Positions 27,360 to 37,364 are shown, counted from the first letter of the stretch. The stretch is 64,000 nucleotides of DNA from Sphingomonadales bacterium 12-68-11 (GCA_002279825.1 NCCV01000003.1:553643-617642); one strand, 5' to 3'. Notes: generated by a model not told the origin, from the letters alone. Made by a program: numbers and translations.

Positions 27360-28271
27360 TCACGCCGCGGCGGCCATCAGCCGGTCGCCAGCGATGCGTG
27401 TCATCGCCTTCTGCAGCTTTTCGAACGCGCGTACCTCGATCTGGCGGATGCGTTCGCGGCTCACGTCGTAAACCTGGCTCAATTCCTCGAGCGTCTGCGG
27501 ATCGTCGGTCAGGCGCCGTTCGGTGAGGATGTGCCGCTCGCGCTCGTTGAGGCTTTCCATCGCCTCGGTGAGCATCTCGTGGCGCACCTTCGCCTCCTCG
27601 GCGTCGGCGACGGTCTCATCCTGCAACGGGCGGTCGTCGGTCAGCCAATCCTGCCACTGCCCGGCGCCTTCCTCGTCGCCGCGCAGGCTGACGTTGAGCG
27701 ACGCGTCGCCGCCCATCATCATCCGCCGGTTCATGTTGATCACTTCCTGCTCGGCCACGCCGAGGTCAGTTGCGATCTTGGTCACGTCGTCCGGGTGGAG
27801 ATCGGTGTCCTCATACGCCTCGAGGTTCTTCTTCATGCGTCGCAGGTTGAAGAACAGCTTCTTCTGCGCCGCGGTGGTGCCCATCTTGACCAGGCTCCAG
27901 GTGCGCAGGATGTATTCCTGGATCGAGGCCTTGATCCACCACATCGCATAAGTCGCGAGGCGGAAGCCGCGATCGGGCTCGAACTTCTTGACGCCCTGCA
28001 TCAGCCCGACGTTGCCTTCGGAGATGAGGTCGCTGACCGGCAGGCCGTAGCCGCGATAGCCCATGGCGATCTTGGACACGAGCCGCAGGTGGCTGGTGAC
28101 CAGCTGGGCCGCGGCTTCGGGATCCTGATGCTCGGCATAGCGCTTGGCGAGCATGTATTCCTGCTCGGCCGTCAGAATCGGGAATTTCTTGATTTCGGTC
28201 AGATAGCGGTTGAGGCTCTGCTCACCGCCCAGCGCGGGGACGCTCATCGACCTGGGTTTGTTCTCGCTCAC
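27360..28271 (-). CDS. rpoH: RNA polymerase sigma factor RpoH (sigma-32)
   Basis: Heat-shock sigma factor of 303 residues. Region 2 shows LVTSHLRLVSKIAMGYRGYG, DLISEGNVGLMQGVKKF and RFATYAMWWIKASIQEYILRTWSLVK-type sequence in conserved order (the local form reads GFRLATYAMWWIKASI). The RpoH box, which distinguishes it from RpoD, is QKKLFFNLRRMK. Region 4 ends with the helix-turn-helix EELSQVYDVSRERIRQIE. GTG 28271 gives the family's usual VSENKPRS N-terminus and has AAAGG upstream; the next ATG, at codon 9, would also leave region 1.2 intact. Under heat stress it should direct clpX, clpP and chaperone expression. Confidence 0.95.
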   Translation of the reverse strand: MSENKPRSMSVPALGGEQSLNRYLTEIKKFPILTAEQEYMLAKRYAEHQDPEAAAQLVTSHLRLVSKIAMGYRGYGLPVSDLISEGNVGLMQGVKKFEPDRGFRLATYAMWWIKASIQEYILRTWSLVKMGTTAAQKKLFFNLRRMKKNLEAYEDTDLHPDDVTKIATDLGVAEQEVINMNRRMMMGGDASLNVSLRGDEEGAGQWQDWLTDDRPLQDETVADAEEAKVRHEMLTEAMESLNERERHILTERRLTDDPQTLEELSQVYDVSRERIRQIEVRAFEKLQKAMTRIAGDRLMAAAA

Positions 28272-28390
28272 GTGTTCCCTAGACCTTTCTTGTCGGCCGC
28301 CGATGGCAGGACCCCGGCTGGGCATCCCGCGAGGGCGCGGCCACACTTGCCCTCTGTTATAACGCACTCACACGCGGGTGGGGGCGCAAT

Positions 28391-29344
28391 TCATCGATTT
28401 GAATGACCGGTTTCGTCGATAAGTTCCCTCATGTCTGCCGGCAGCGCGCTGGTGAAGCGCAAACGGACCGCGGTGACCGGGTGGATAAATCCGAGCACCG
28501 CCGCGTGAAGCGCTTGGCGCTGAAACCCGAGCCGCTTGAGCAATGGCTGCATCGCGGCAGGAGTCCGTCCATAGAGCGGATCTCCTAGTAGCGGATGGCC
28601 TATTGACGAGAGGTGAACTCGCACCTGATGCGTACGTCCGGTTTCCAGCCGGCATTCGATAAGCGCGCAGCCGGCAAGTCGCTCGAGCATCTTGTAGTGG
28701 GTAACGGCGTGCTTTCCACGCGAGGAATTGTTGGGGAGCACCGCCATTTTCTTGCGGTTCGCGTCGGAGCGCCCGACCCGCGCGTCGACTGTGCCCTGCG
28801 GCGGCTGCGGATGCCCTGCCGCCACCGCCAGATAGGCGCGTTCGAGCGAGTGGTCAGCGAACTGCCGCGCGAGGCCTTCGTGCGCGGCGTCGCTTTTGGC
28901 GACCACCAGCAGACCCGAAGTGTCCTTGTCGATGCGGTGGACGATGCCCGGCCGCGCGACCCCGCCGATACCCGACAGGCGGCCACGGCAGTGATGCAGC
29001 AGCGCATTGACGAGCGTGCCCTCGAGATTGCCCGCGGCCGGGTGGACAACCATTCCCGCCGGCTTATCGATCACGATCAGGTCGTCGTCCTCGTGGACCA
29101 CAACCAGGGGGATATCCTGGGGAGAAGCCTGGGGATCGACGGGGGTAGGCAGGTGGATCGCGAACCGCGCGCCCGCAGGTACAGCCTGAGCCGGCTGCGG
29201 CTCGGCCACGCCATCGACCGAAACCCGGCCCTCCGCGATCAGCGCCTGCACACGCGCCCGCGACAGCCCGCTCGCCTCGGCCAGCGCCTTGTCGAGCCGG
29301 CCGCCGGCATCGAGCACACCGCTGACGGTTTTATCCTCCCCCAT
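28391..29344 (-). CDS. rluD: RluA/RluD family 23S rRNA pseudouridine synthase
   Basis: A 317-residue enzyme that isomerises specific uridines in large-subunit rRNA. It has an N-terminal S4 RNA-binding domain (about 14-60, RLDKALAEASGLSRARVQALI), the segment DDDLIVIDKPAGMVVHPAAG, and the catalytic Asp in HRIDKDTSGLLVVAK (near residue 135). The RluD-like length and S4 domain support RluD over RluA, but the exact target site cannot be read from sequence. The start is only 15 nt from that of the divergent JAMM peptidase gene, so the two promoters must lie within each other's 5' regions. Confidence 0.92.
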   Translation of the reverse strand: MGEDKTVSGVLDAGGRLDKALAEASGLSRARVQALIAEGRVSVDGVAEPQPAQAVPAGARFAIHLPTPVDPQASPQDIPLVVVHEDDDLIVIDKPAGMVVHPAAGNLEGTLVNALLHHCRGRLSGIGGVARPGIVHRIDKDTSGLLVVAKSDAAHEGLARQFADHSLERAYLAVAAGHPQPPQGTVDARVGRSDANRKKMAVLPNNSSRGKHAVTHYKMLERLAGCALIECRLETGRTHQVRVHLSSIGHPLLGDPLYGRTPAAMQPLLKRLGFQRQALHAAVLGFIHPVTAVRLRFTSALPADMRELIDETGHSNR

Positions 29345-29359
29345 GCTAGGAACATGGGG

Positions 29360-29755
29360 ATGGAACTGCCCGTCTCAAGATCGGCCCTGATGGCGATGCG
29401 CGACCATGCCGCCCGCGCCGCGCCCGCCGAATGCTGCGGCCTGCTGCTGGGCCGCGGCACGAGGATCGAGGCGGCGCAGGCGGCGCGAAATGTCGCCGCG
29501 GACCGGACCCGCCGCTTTGAAATCGATCCCCAAGCGCTTATCGACGCGCATCGCGCCGCACGCAGCGGGGGTCCGGCGGTGATTGGGTACTACCATTCGC
29601 ATCCCTCGGGGCCCGCCCGGCCCTCCCCGACCGACCGCGCCGAGGCCAGCGGCGACGGCAGCGTGTGGGCCATCGTGAGCGCATCCGACGTGACGTTCTG
29701 GCGCGACGACGCAGCGGGGTTCACCCCGCTTTCCTATGCCGTGGAGGACCGCTAA
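29360..29755 (+). CDS. JAMM/MPN family metalloprotease (M67)
   Basis: A 131-residue single-domain JAB1/MPN protein. The zinc motif is complete: Glu24 (AAPAECCGLLLG) and the HSHPSGPARPSPTD block, giving His79, His81, Ser89 and Asp92 (HxHx7SxxD). Bacterial stand-alone members remove C-terminal residues from sulfur-carrier or ubiquitin-like proteins, or are isopeptidases. No ThiS/MoaD-like partner is nearby. ATG 29360 is chosen since TAGGAAC lies 9 nt upstream; an ATG 6 nt earlier is possible. The stop is 10 nt before chpT, indicating an operon. Confidence 0.88.
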   Translation: MELPVSRSALMAMRDHAARAAPAECCGLLLGRGTRIEAAQAARNVAADRTRRFEIDPQALIDAHRAARSGGPAVIGYYHSHPSGPARPSPTDRAEASGDGSVWAIVSASDVTFWRDDAAGFTPLSYAVEDR

Positions 29756-29765
29756 GGCCGGCGCC

Positions 29766-30404
29766 ATGACGTCTTCGACCGACCTTGCCGCCCTGCTCTG
29801 TTCGCGCCTGTGCCATGATCTGCTGAGCCCGATCGGCGCGCTCAGCAACGGGCTCGAATTGCTGGCGGACGAGAAAGATCCCGACATGCGCCAGCGCTGC
29901 TTCGAGCTACTCGAACAGAGTGCGCGGATCAGCGCCGACAAGCTCAAGTTCTTCCGCCTCGCGTTCGGCGCGGCGGGCGGGTTCGGCGAGGCGGTGCCGG
30001 CGCGCGAGCCCCAGGCACTGATCGAGGGACTGGTCGCCGGCAATGAGCGGGTCGCGCTCGAATGGGCGGTGGCCGAAGCGACGCTGCCCAAGCCCGCGGT
30101 CAAGGTGCTGCTCAATCTCGCGGCCATCGGGCTCGATGCGCTGATCCGCGGCGGCACGCTGTCGATCGGCGCCGAAGCGCGCGGCGGCGCCATCGAGCTT
30201 GCGGTGCGCGCGGGCGGTCCGCGCGTGGCCTTCGACGCGACCATCGGCAAGGCGCTCGACGGTTCGCTGGCGCAGCACGAACTGACCGGCCGCACCGCCC
30301 CGGCCCACATGATTCACCTGCTGGCCGAAGAGCTGGGCGGCGGCGTGCAATACGCGCTCAGCCCCGATGCGCTGGTCATGGGGGCCGTGCTCCCGAATGG
30401 CTGA
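29766..30404 (+). CDS. chpT: Histidine phosphotransferase ChpT
   Basis: A 212-residue pseudo-histidine-kinase that carries phosphate from CckA to CtrA and CpdR in the alphaproteobacterial cell-cycle phosphorelay. The H-box is RLCHDLLSPIGALSNGLELL with phospho-His17; the C-terminal half is a degenerate Bergerat fold with no ATP-binding N/G boxes, ending LLAEELGGGVQYALSPD. ATG 29766 follows TAAGGCCGGCG. The last 8 nt overlap the amidase gene start, so JAMM peptidase, chpT and amidase form a tight operon. CtrA and CckA are not in the window. Confidence 0.92.
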   Translation: MTSSTDLAALLCSRLCHDLLSPIGALSNGLELLADEKDPDMRQRCFELLEQSARISADKLKFFRLAFGAAGGFGEAVPAREPQALIEGLVAGNERVALEWAVAEATLPKPAVKVLLNLAAIGLDALIRGGTLSIGAEARGGAIELAVRAGGPRVAFDATIGKALDGSLAQHELTGRTAPAHMIHLLAEELGGGVQYALSPDALVMGAVLPNG

Positions 30405-31104
30405 CGAACTGGTGCACCGCGAGGCGCCCTCGCCCAATTGGGACGAGCGCGCACTGCCGGTGACGATGGTCGTGCTCCACTACACCGAGATGGCGAGCGC
30501 CGAGGACGCGCTTGCCCGGCTGACCGATCCCGCCGCCAAGGTCAGCGCCCATTACCTGATCGGCGAGGACGGCGAGGTCGTCCGGCTGGTACCCGAGGCT
30601 AAGCGCGCCTGGCACGCCGGGGCGAGCTATTGGCGCGGCCTGCGCGACGTGAATTCGGCCAGCGTGGGTATCGAGCTGCAGCACCCCGGTCATGCGCTCG
30701 GCTATCGCGAGTTCGCCGAGGCGCAGATCGAGGCGCTGCTGCCGCTGCTCCACCGGATCGTCCGGCGGCACGATATCCCGCGCGCCAATGTCGTCGGTCA
30801 CTCCGATGTCGCGCCAATGCGCAAGATCGATCCCGGCGAACTGTTCCCGTGGGAACGGCTGGCCAAAGTGCGGCTGTGCCTCGCCCGCCCCGAAAAGCTC
30901 GAACTCGGCGATCCCTTCCCGAACGACGGAGCGTTCCTGCTCGCGCTCGAGCGGTTCGGCTACGACATCACCGACGGGCGCAAGGCGGTCGAGGCCTTCC
31001 AGCGCCGATGGCGCCCCGAGCGCATCGACGGCGTGACCGACGGCCAGGTGCGCGCGATCCTGTTCCAGTTGCTGCTCGACCGCGACCAGGGCCGCACGCG
31101 CTAG
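30397..31104 (+). CDS. N-acetylmuramoyl-L-alanine amidase (AmpD/AmiD type)
   Basis: A 235-residue enzyme that cuts the amide bond between MurNAc and the peptide stem. The Amidase_2 domain shows the zinc ligands His28 (VVLHYTEM), His135 (GHSDVAP) and Asp145 (KIDPGELFPW), and the substrate loop WHAGASYWRG. Residues about 170-230 form a peptidoglycan-binding-like three-helix module (FGYDITDGRKAVEAFQRRW). No signal peptide is visible, which favours an AmpD-like cytoplasmic recycling role over E. coli AmiD, a lipoprotein. Translation is likely coupled to chpT. Confidence 0.88.
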   Translation: MADELVHREAPSPNWDERALPVTMVVLHYTEMASAEDALARLTDPAAKVSAHYLIGEDGEVVRLVPEAKRAWHAGASYWRGLRDVNSASVGIELQHPGHALGYREFAEAQIEALLPLLHRIVRRHDIPRANVVGHSDVAPMRKIDPGELFPWERLAKVRLCLARPEKLELGDPFPNDGAFLLALERFGYDITDGRKAVEAFQRRWRPERIDGVTDGQVRAILFQLLLDRDQGRTR

Positions 31105-31143
31105 CCATTCCTTTGTTCGCAGTGCCCGTGCTATGCGCGGCGC

Positions 31144-31587
31144 GCCAGGAGGCCGGGCAGCCGCGTCCCATCGCGAGGTGGGTCGAGGAAAGTCCGGGCT
31201 CCGCGAAACGAGGGTGGCGGGTAACGCCCGCCCGGTGGACCCTGCGAAAGCGGGGAAGCCCGAGGGAAAGTGCCACAGAGAGTGTACCGCCGATGGCCTC
31301 TAAAGGGCACAGGCAAGGGTGAAAGGGTGCGGTAAAGGCGCACCGGGGCGCTGGTAACAGCGTCCGCATGGCAAACCCCACCCGGAGCAAGACCGAATAG
31401 GGGTCTCGAGCCTTAGCCCTTTGGGGCGAAGGCAGGGGTGTTTCGCCCCGAGAGGCCCGGGTTGGTCGCTGGAGCGGCCGGGCAACCGGTCGCCGAGATG
31501 AATGGCTGCCCCCGCGCGCCGGTCCGCCCAAGGAAACGAGGGCAGATACCGCGAGCGGGACAGAACCCGGCTTACAGGCCTCCTGGC
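31144..31587 (+). ncRNA. rnpB: RNase P RNA component (bacterial type A)
   Basis: Catalytic RNA that trims tRNA 5' ends. The closing helix P1 is exact: GCCAGGAGGCC (31144-31154) with GGCCTCCTGGC (31577-31587). The conserved cores are GAGGAAAGTCCGGGCTCC near 31184 and ACAGAACCCGGCTTACAG just before the 3' end; the internal AGGGTGAAAGGGTGCGGTAAAG-like region is typical of the specificity domain. Length is about 444 nt. Transcription runs with the chpT operon, starting 39 nt after its last stop codon. Confidence 0.95.
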
Positions 31588-31610
31588 AACTACCTGACGC
31601 TGGCCGCCGA

Positions 31611-32411
31611 TCAGGCCACGTAGGCAGCGGCGGTGATCGCGCCGGCTTCGTCGGCGGTGGCGACCAGATAGCGCCGGACGCTGCCCTCCAGCACCAGCGC
31701 GGTGAGGCGCCCGCTCATGAACGCGCCGGTATCGATCGCGATGCGGTTCCCGTGGTCCTCGGGCGCGGCGGTGATCGTGTGGCCGTGAACGATGACAGGG
31801 CCATGCGAGGCCATATGCGAGAGGAACGGTTCGCGAATCCAGCGCAGCTGCGCGCGCTTCTGTTCTTCCAGCGGCACGCCCGGCTCGATCCCGGCGTGGA
31901 CGAACGCATAGTCGCCGATCGTCACCACGTCCTCGAAGCTCTCGACGAAGGCACGATCGTCCTCCGACACCGCCCCCACCATCAGCGCCTGAGCCTCCTC
32001 GAGCGAGGCGTTGGTGAACTGGGTGCGGCCGACCCCGAAGCTCAACACCGTCTCCTTGCCGCCGTGCCGCAGAAAGTGGCGAAACAGCTGCAGATCGTCG
32101 AAACTGCGCAGGAACATCTCTTCGTGATTGCCCGCCAGGATCCGGACGGTGCGGCGGCACTGCCAGTCGCGCGCCAGCTTCAACACGCCTGCCGAATCCG
32201 GCCCGCGATCGACCAGGTCGCCGAGCAGTACAACGGTCGTTTCGGCGGGCCGGGCCTCAGTATCGTCGGTCTCGATCGCGTTGACCAACGCGGCGAACAG
32301 ATCGAGGCGGCCGTGGATGTCGCCGATCGCATAGACCCGCTGACCTTCGGGGACCGCCGGCGGCGGCGTCTCCTCGCTCGGGGCGAACAGCTTTCGGATG
32401 GAGTGAAACAT
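31611..32411 (-). CDS. Serine/threonine-type metallophosphoesterase
   Basis: A 266-residue PPP-superfamily phosphatase of the bacterial PrpA/ApaH-related group. Metal-binding motifs appear in order: GDIHGRLDLF (near 30), LLGDLVDRGPDS (near 63), AGNHEEMF (near 94), VHAGIEPG (near 174) and VHGHT (near 217). Such enzymes act on phosphoproteins or Ap4A-type nucleotides; the sequence does not settle which. ATG 32411, with CCAGG upstream, is preferred over an earlier in-frame start. The 3' end lies 23 nt from the rnpB 3' end in convergent orientation. Confidence 0.88.
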   Translation of the reverse strand: MFHSIRKLFAPSEETPPPAVPEGQRVYAIGDIHGRLDLFAALVNAIETDDTEARPAETTVVLLGDLVDRGPDSAGVLKLARDWQCRRTVRILAGNHEEMFLRSFDDLQLFRHFLRHGGKETVLSFGVGRTQFTNASLEEAQALMVGAVSEDDRAFVESFEDVVTIGDYAFVHAGIEPGVPLEEQKRAQLRWIREPFLSHMASHGPVIVHGHTITAAPEDHGNRIAIDTGAFMSGRLTALVLEGSVRRYLVATADEAGAITAAAYVA

Positions 32412-32684
32412 GTGAAACCTGGCGTCCTTGTAGCGATAACGCACGGGCGTTCAAACCGGGTGCGGCGAGGCGCCGTTGCCTGATAACCCTGTCCCGCCGC
32501 TTAATGTGACGCGAAAGGCACAGGTCTGGTGCCAATTGTCCCCAGGGTCGGGCTTTTTTCTTGTGCAATGCAGCGTCAATCGGCAAGTTAATTGCGCGTT
32601 GTCGATAAACCGGCCCTTAAGAGAGGTCGGAAGGCAACTGCGCAGGTGGGACGAGGCAAAAACTTAGGCACGAGGAAACTGCCA

Positions 32685-33440
32685 ATGCTTACGTCCGTCC
32701 GCGGCCTTCTGGCCGCAGCCGCCCTCTCCGGCGGCCTGTTTCTCGCCACTCCCGCGCTGGCGCAGGAAGAAGAAGCCGATCCCATCGTCACCGTCACCGG
32801 CAACGTGGCGATCGTCACCGATTATCGCTTCCGCGGCGTCGGCCTGTCGGGCGGCGATGTCGCCATCCAGGGCGGTCTCACGCTGAACACCGCGCCCGGC
32901 TTCTACCTCGGCACCTGGCTCTCCTCGCTCGAGGACAGCGCGCTCTACGGCGAAGTCGAGATGGACATTTTCGCCGGCTGGACCGGTGAAGTGACCTCGG
33001 GCGTCGCGATCGACGCGGGCGTTCTCTATTACGCCTATCCGTCGAAGGACCCGGGCGCCGGCCCGTCGGAAGTCTGGGAGTTCTACGGCAAGGTCAAGCC
33101 GACGATCGGCCCGGTCGGGCTGACGCTCGGCGTCGCCTACTCGCCGGACCAGGATTCGCTCGGCGGTGGTGACAACATCTACCTGTCGGCCGACGCGGGC
33201 GTCGGCATCCCGGGCACTCCGCTGACCGTGACCGGCCACGCCGGCTACACCGACGGCGCGCTGTCGCCGGTGGTGCTGACCGGTGCCGGCACCGGCGGCG
33301 GCTGGGACTGGTCGATCGGGGCTTCGACCACGATCCTCGGCGGTCTTGGCCTCGGCGTGAGCTACGTCGGCGTCGACGGCGCCACCATCGACGGCGTCTC
33401 GGACGACACCGTCGTGGGCACGCTCAGCTTCACGTTCTAA
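32685..33440 (+). CDS. TIGR02001 (Gcw_chp) outer-membrane protein
   Basis: A 251-residue protein with a signal peptide (residues 1-27, ending ALAQE) and a beta-barrel body of alternating segments, ending SFTF with C-terminal Phe. The opening VTGNVAIVTDYRFRGVGLSGGDVAIQGGLTL is the signature of this uncharacterised family (TDYRFRG). Barrel proteins of this kind are common and abundant in sphingomonads; transport function is unproven. ATG 32685 has CGAGGAAA 6 nt upstream. A strong bidirectional terminator follows. The 273-bp gap before it holds no gene that I can see. Confidence 0.88.
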   Translation: MLTSVRGLLAAAALSGGLFLATPALAQEEEADPIVTVTGNVAIVTDYRFRGVGLSGGDVAIQGGLTLNTAPGFYLGTWLSSLEDSALYGEVEMDIFAGWTGEVTSGVAIDAGVLYYAYPSKDPGAGPSEVWEFYGKVKPTIGPVGLTLGVAYSPDQDSLGGGDNIYLSADAGVGIPGTPLTVTGHAGYTDGALSPVVLTGAGTGGGWDWSIGASTTILGGLGLGVSYVGVDGATIDGVSDDTVVGTLSFTF

Positions 33441-33461
33441 GCCGAACGTCGCACAAACACG

Positions 33462-33497
33462 AAGGGCCCGCGCCGGCGACGGCGCGGGCCCTTTCGT
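33462..33497. terminator. Bidirectional rho-independent terminator
   Basis: A 14-bp stem, AAGGGCCCGCGCCG (33463-33476) with CGGCGCGGGCCCTT, around GCGA, followed by TTTCGTTTG on the plus strand and preceded by CACGAAGG. It separates the convergent outer-membrane-protein and SIMPL genes. Confidence 0.9.
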
Positions 33498-33507
33498 TTG
33501 CGTCCGC

Positions 33508-34260
33508 TCAGCGCAGGTAGAAATCGACCGTCGTGACCACGCGTACGGTCTTGTAAGGGGTGTCGGCCACGCCCCACCCGCCGCCGTCGCCGTCGCGTGC
33601 CGCGATCTCGAAATAGCCTTGCGTGGCCGACTTGATCCCGCCGACGCCGGTGCCGCTGTCTTTGGCGAACTGCTCGGCCGCGGCGCGCGCATCCTTGGTC
33701 GCGGCGGCGACCATCGCCGGTTTGACCGTGTTGAGCCGGGTGAAGGTGAAGGCCATGCCCGAGCCTTCCTCGAGCAGCACGCCGCGCCGCACCAGATCGA
33801 ACTGGCGGCGCACCGCGCGCTGCGCGCGGGCGATGTCGGTGGTGCGCAGCGTCATGCGCTGGCGCACGGTGAAGCTGGTGATCCCGTCATTGGTGAACGT
33901 CTGGACGTTGACCCCGGTCGGCTGCAGAGCCTCTTCTGGAAAGCCGAGCTCCTGAAAGAACGCCCGGATCGCCGCCGTGTCCTGATCGACGCTGGCCTGC
34001 GCGCTGGCGAGATCGCCGGCGCTGCCCGAATAGGCGATGGTCCAGGTGGCGAGGTCGGCGGTGACATTGCGTTCGGCGAGGCCGCGCACCGTGACCGAGC
34101 GGTCCGCCGCGCGCGCGCGGGTCAATCCGTCGCCAAGCAGATAGCCGCCAGCGATCAGCCCGACCGAAAGTATCCCCGACGCGATCAGCAGCGCGCGGGC
34201 AGAAGGGGACTGCCAGAATTGAGTGGCGGGACGCGGTGCGTCAACGCTATCGTCGGACAT
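33508..34260 (-). CDS. SIMPL (DUF541) domain protein
   Basis: A 250-residue protein with one N-terminal membrane helix (about residues 24-46) and a periplasmic SIMPL domain: RSVTVRGLAERNVTADLATWTIAY at the start and VRVVTTVDFYL at the end. Family members form large ring-like oligomers in the periplasm or outer membrane (for example E. coli YggE, linked to oxidative-stress tolerance). ATG 34260 is followed by an acidic cytoplasmic tail, MSDDSVDAPRP. Function here unknown. It is divergent from the VOC gene with a gap of about 100 bp. Confidence 0.88.
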   Translation of the reverse strand: MSDDSVDAPRPATQFWQSPSARALLIASGILSVGLIAGGYLLGDGLTRARAADRSVTVRGLAERNVTADLATWTIAYSGSAGDLASAQASVDQDTAAIRAFFQELGFPEEALQPTGVNVQTFTNDGITSFTVRQRMTLRTTDIARAQRAVRRQFDLVRRGVLLEEGSGMAFTFTRLNTVKPAMVAAATKDARAAAEQFAKDSGTGVGGIKSATQGYFEIAARDGDGGGWGVADTPYKTVRVVTTVDFYLR

Positions 34261-34358
34261 GATCGAAGGCTCCCTGAGAGGTCCGGAAGGACCGCGAGTG
34301 CTCTTAAGCCTTCTGCGATGAACTGTGCTTGAATAGCGACGAATGGAGCGACGAGCCG

Positions 34359-34796
34359 ATGGTCAAATATCTCCACACCATGATCCGCGTGGCCGATCCC
34401 GAAGCCACGGTGGGCTTCCTCAAGCTGATCGGCCTCGAGGAAGTGAAACGCATGGAGAGCGACAAGGGCCGTTTCACGCTGATCTTCATGGCGGCGCCCG
34501 GACAGGCGGGCCTGGCCGAAGTCGAGCTGACCTATAACTGGCCGCCCGAGGACGGCAGCGCGCCCGAGGAATACGGCGGCGGACGCAATTTCGGCCACCT
34601 CGCCTACCGCGTCGATGATATCTACGCGACCTGCCAGCGCCTGATGGACGCCGGGGTGACGATCAACCGCCCCCCGCGCGACGGGCACATGGCCTTCGTG
34701 CGGACGCCCGACGGGATCTCGATCGAACTGCTCCAGGACGGCCACCTCGAGCCTCGGGAGCCGTGGGCGAGCATGCCCAATACCGGGAGCTGGTGA
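34359..34796 (+). CDS. VOC family protein, lactoylglutathione-lyase-like
   Basis: A 145-residue glyoxalase-fold protein. Metal-binding positions correspond to His6 in YLHTMIRVAD, Glu in AEVELTYNW, His in NFGHLAYRVDDI and Glu in GISIELLQDG, giving the H/E/H/E set of glyoxalase I. The SDKGRFTLIFM and EYGGGRNFGHLA blocks match lactoylglutathione lyases that detoxify methylglyoxal. ATG 34359 is chosen because it begins the conserved first strand. A dispersed repeat follows 10 nt after the stop. Confidence 0.88.
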   Translation: MVKYLHTMIRVADPEATVGFLKLIGLEEVKRMESDKGRFTLIFMAAPGQAGLAEVELTYNWPPEDGSAPEEYGGGRNFGHLAYRVDDIYATCQRLMDAGVTINRPPRDGHMAFVRTPDGISIELLQDGHLEPREPWASMPNTGSW

Positions 34797-34805
34797 GGCC
34801 GAAAG

Positions 34806-34890
34806 TCGTCATTGCGAGGGACCAAAGTCCCGTGGCAATCCAGTGCGGTCGAGGCGGCTCTGGATTGCTTCGCGTTGCTCGCAATGACGA
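34806..34890. repeat. 85-bp dispersed palindromic repeat, copy 1
   Basis: The outer arms TCGTCATTGCGAG and CTCGCAATGACGA and the inner arms GGCAATCCAG and CTGGATTGC pair around a variable centre. The same element occurs at 53366-53450 in the same orientation and of equal length, with differences concentrated in the loop segments. It fills the gap between the VOC gene and the CHAP gene. Confidence 0.88.
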
Positions 34891-34901
34891 AGGAGAGGCG
34901 C

Positions 34902-35558
34902 CTAGCGCGCCGCGCGGATGATCTCGCCGATCACATCGCGGTTCGGCTTGGGCGCCGGCGCGACGGAGGCATTCGGTGCGGGAACGGCCAGCGCGGGCGC
35001 GGAGACGCGGCCCGGTACCGAGGTCGCAACGCTGCGATAGATGAATCCCTCGACCGGCCACGCGGTCGTGCCGAGCCCCTGGATCGGATCGTACCACACC
35101 CGCACCTGGCTCCAGTCGCCCGCCGGGGACACGTCCACCGCCTTTACCCCGCGCTCAATCTGGCCGCGGCGGCCTTCGATCGGCGACCAATTCGCGTGAT
35201 CGAGCAGCACAGTGCGCTCATCGAGCACTTTGCTCACCGCGGCGACGTGGCCGAGCTTCATATTGGCGTGCGGACGGAATGCCATGACCGCGCCGACGCG
35301 CGGTTCCCCGCCGCGCGCGTAGCGGCCCGCCGCTTGCTGCCACCAGGTATACGCGTCACCAAAGATCTGGATGCCCGAGACCTGCCGCGCGAAGGGGACG
35401 CACTGGAGGTAGGGCGGCAGTTCCGCGGTCCGAACGGAAGCTCCGGAGGTCAGGCTTGGGCTCGGACCCTGCAAGAAATCGGCCGGCAGCTCGGCTGCCG
35501 CCGCGCCCGGAAGCAGGAGCGCCAGCGCGCCGCACATTGTCAGAAGCGCCGTCCTCAT
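34902..35558 (-). CDS. Secreted CHAP-domain amidase/peptidase
   Basis: A 218-residue exported protein: signal peptide residues 1-22 (ending GAAAAE), then a CHAP domain with the catalytic Cys53 (LQCVPFARQVSG), His104 (LGHVAAV) and Asn123 (DHANW). CHAP enzymes cleave peptidoglycan cross-links or act as amidases; the family in alphaproteobacteria often assists cell separation. The C-terminal 40 residues are Pro/Ala-rich. The 3' end sits 11 nt from the dispersed repeat. It is divergent from der. Confidence 0.88.
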   Translation of the reverse strand: MRTALLTMCGALALLLPGAAAAELPADFLQGPSPSLTSGASVRTAELPPYLQCVPFARQVSGIQIFGDAYTWWQQAAGRYARGGEPRVGAVMAFRPHANMKLGHVAAVSKVLDERTVLLDHANWSPIEGRRGQIERGVKAVDVSPAGDWSQVRVWYDPIQGLGTTAWPVEGFIYRSVATSVPGRVSAPALAVPAPNASVAPAPKPNRDVIGEIIRAAR

Positions 35559-35681
35559 CTCGAAAACCTTGCCTGAACGCGGTTACTTTCCAGATGAAGA
35601 TTATGGTTGATGCCTGGTTAACCGTGACGGCGCTCGCCTTGCCGCTTGCCAAGCCCGGCGCGAGGTTCCACCTCCCCGCGC

Positions 35682-37079
<1,398 letters not shown>

Positions 37080-37165
37080 GTCTCAAAAGTCACATCCGCG
37101 GACTGGAACGCATCACGGGCAGAATTGTTATGGGCTTGTTGATAAGTCTGTGATTCATTCCGCTT

Positions 37166-37324
37166 ATGACCGATCGCATCGCCGCCGCGCAGCATCTCGA
37201 CCGGCTTGCCGCCGAAGAGACCAGCCTCGCCCGGTCGCAACTCCTGGCGGCAGAAGCCGACGCTCTTCGCCGCGCCGAAGCGGCCACGAGCGGTGGTTTC
37301 GTTTCGCACCTGCTGCGTAACTGA
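37166..37324 (+). CDS. 52-residue Ala/Glu/Arg-rich small protein
   Basis: An open frame from ATG 37166 to TGA 37322-37324, starting MTDRIAAAQHLDRLAAEE and ending GFVSHLLRN. It is strongly helical and amphipathic in the first 40 residues, without Cys or a membrane segment. It lies 86 nt after der on the same strand, and its codon third positions are GC-rich, like true genes nearby. No named family is recognised. It could be translated from the der transcript; a weak leader GGGCTTGTTGATAAG precedes it. Confidence is moderate because of its size. Confidence 0.5.
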   Translation: MTDRIAAAQHLDRLAAEETSLARSQLLAAEADALRRAEAATSGGFVSHLLRN

Positions 37325-37364
37325 AGCGCGTACCCCCCCGAGCTGGTCTCGAGGTACTGGGACG

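Noticed and set aside
31131..31623. Short open frames across 31100-31600
   Set aside because: The region is RNase P RNA with its closing helix and both core motifs, so these frames are chance.
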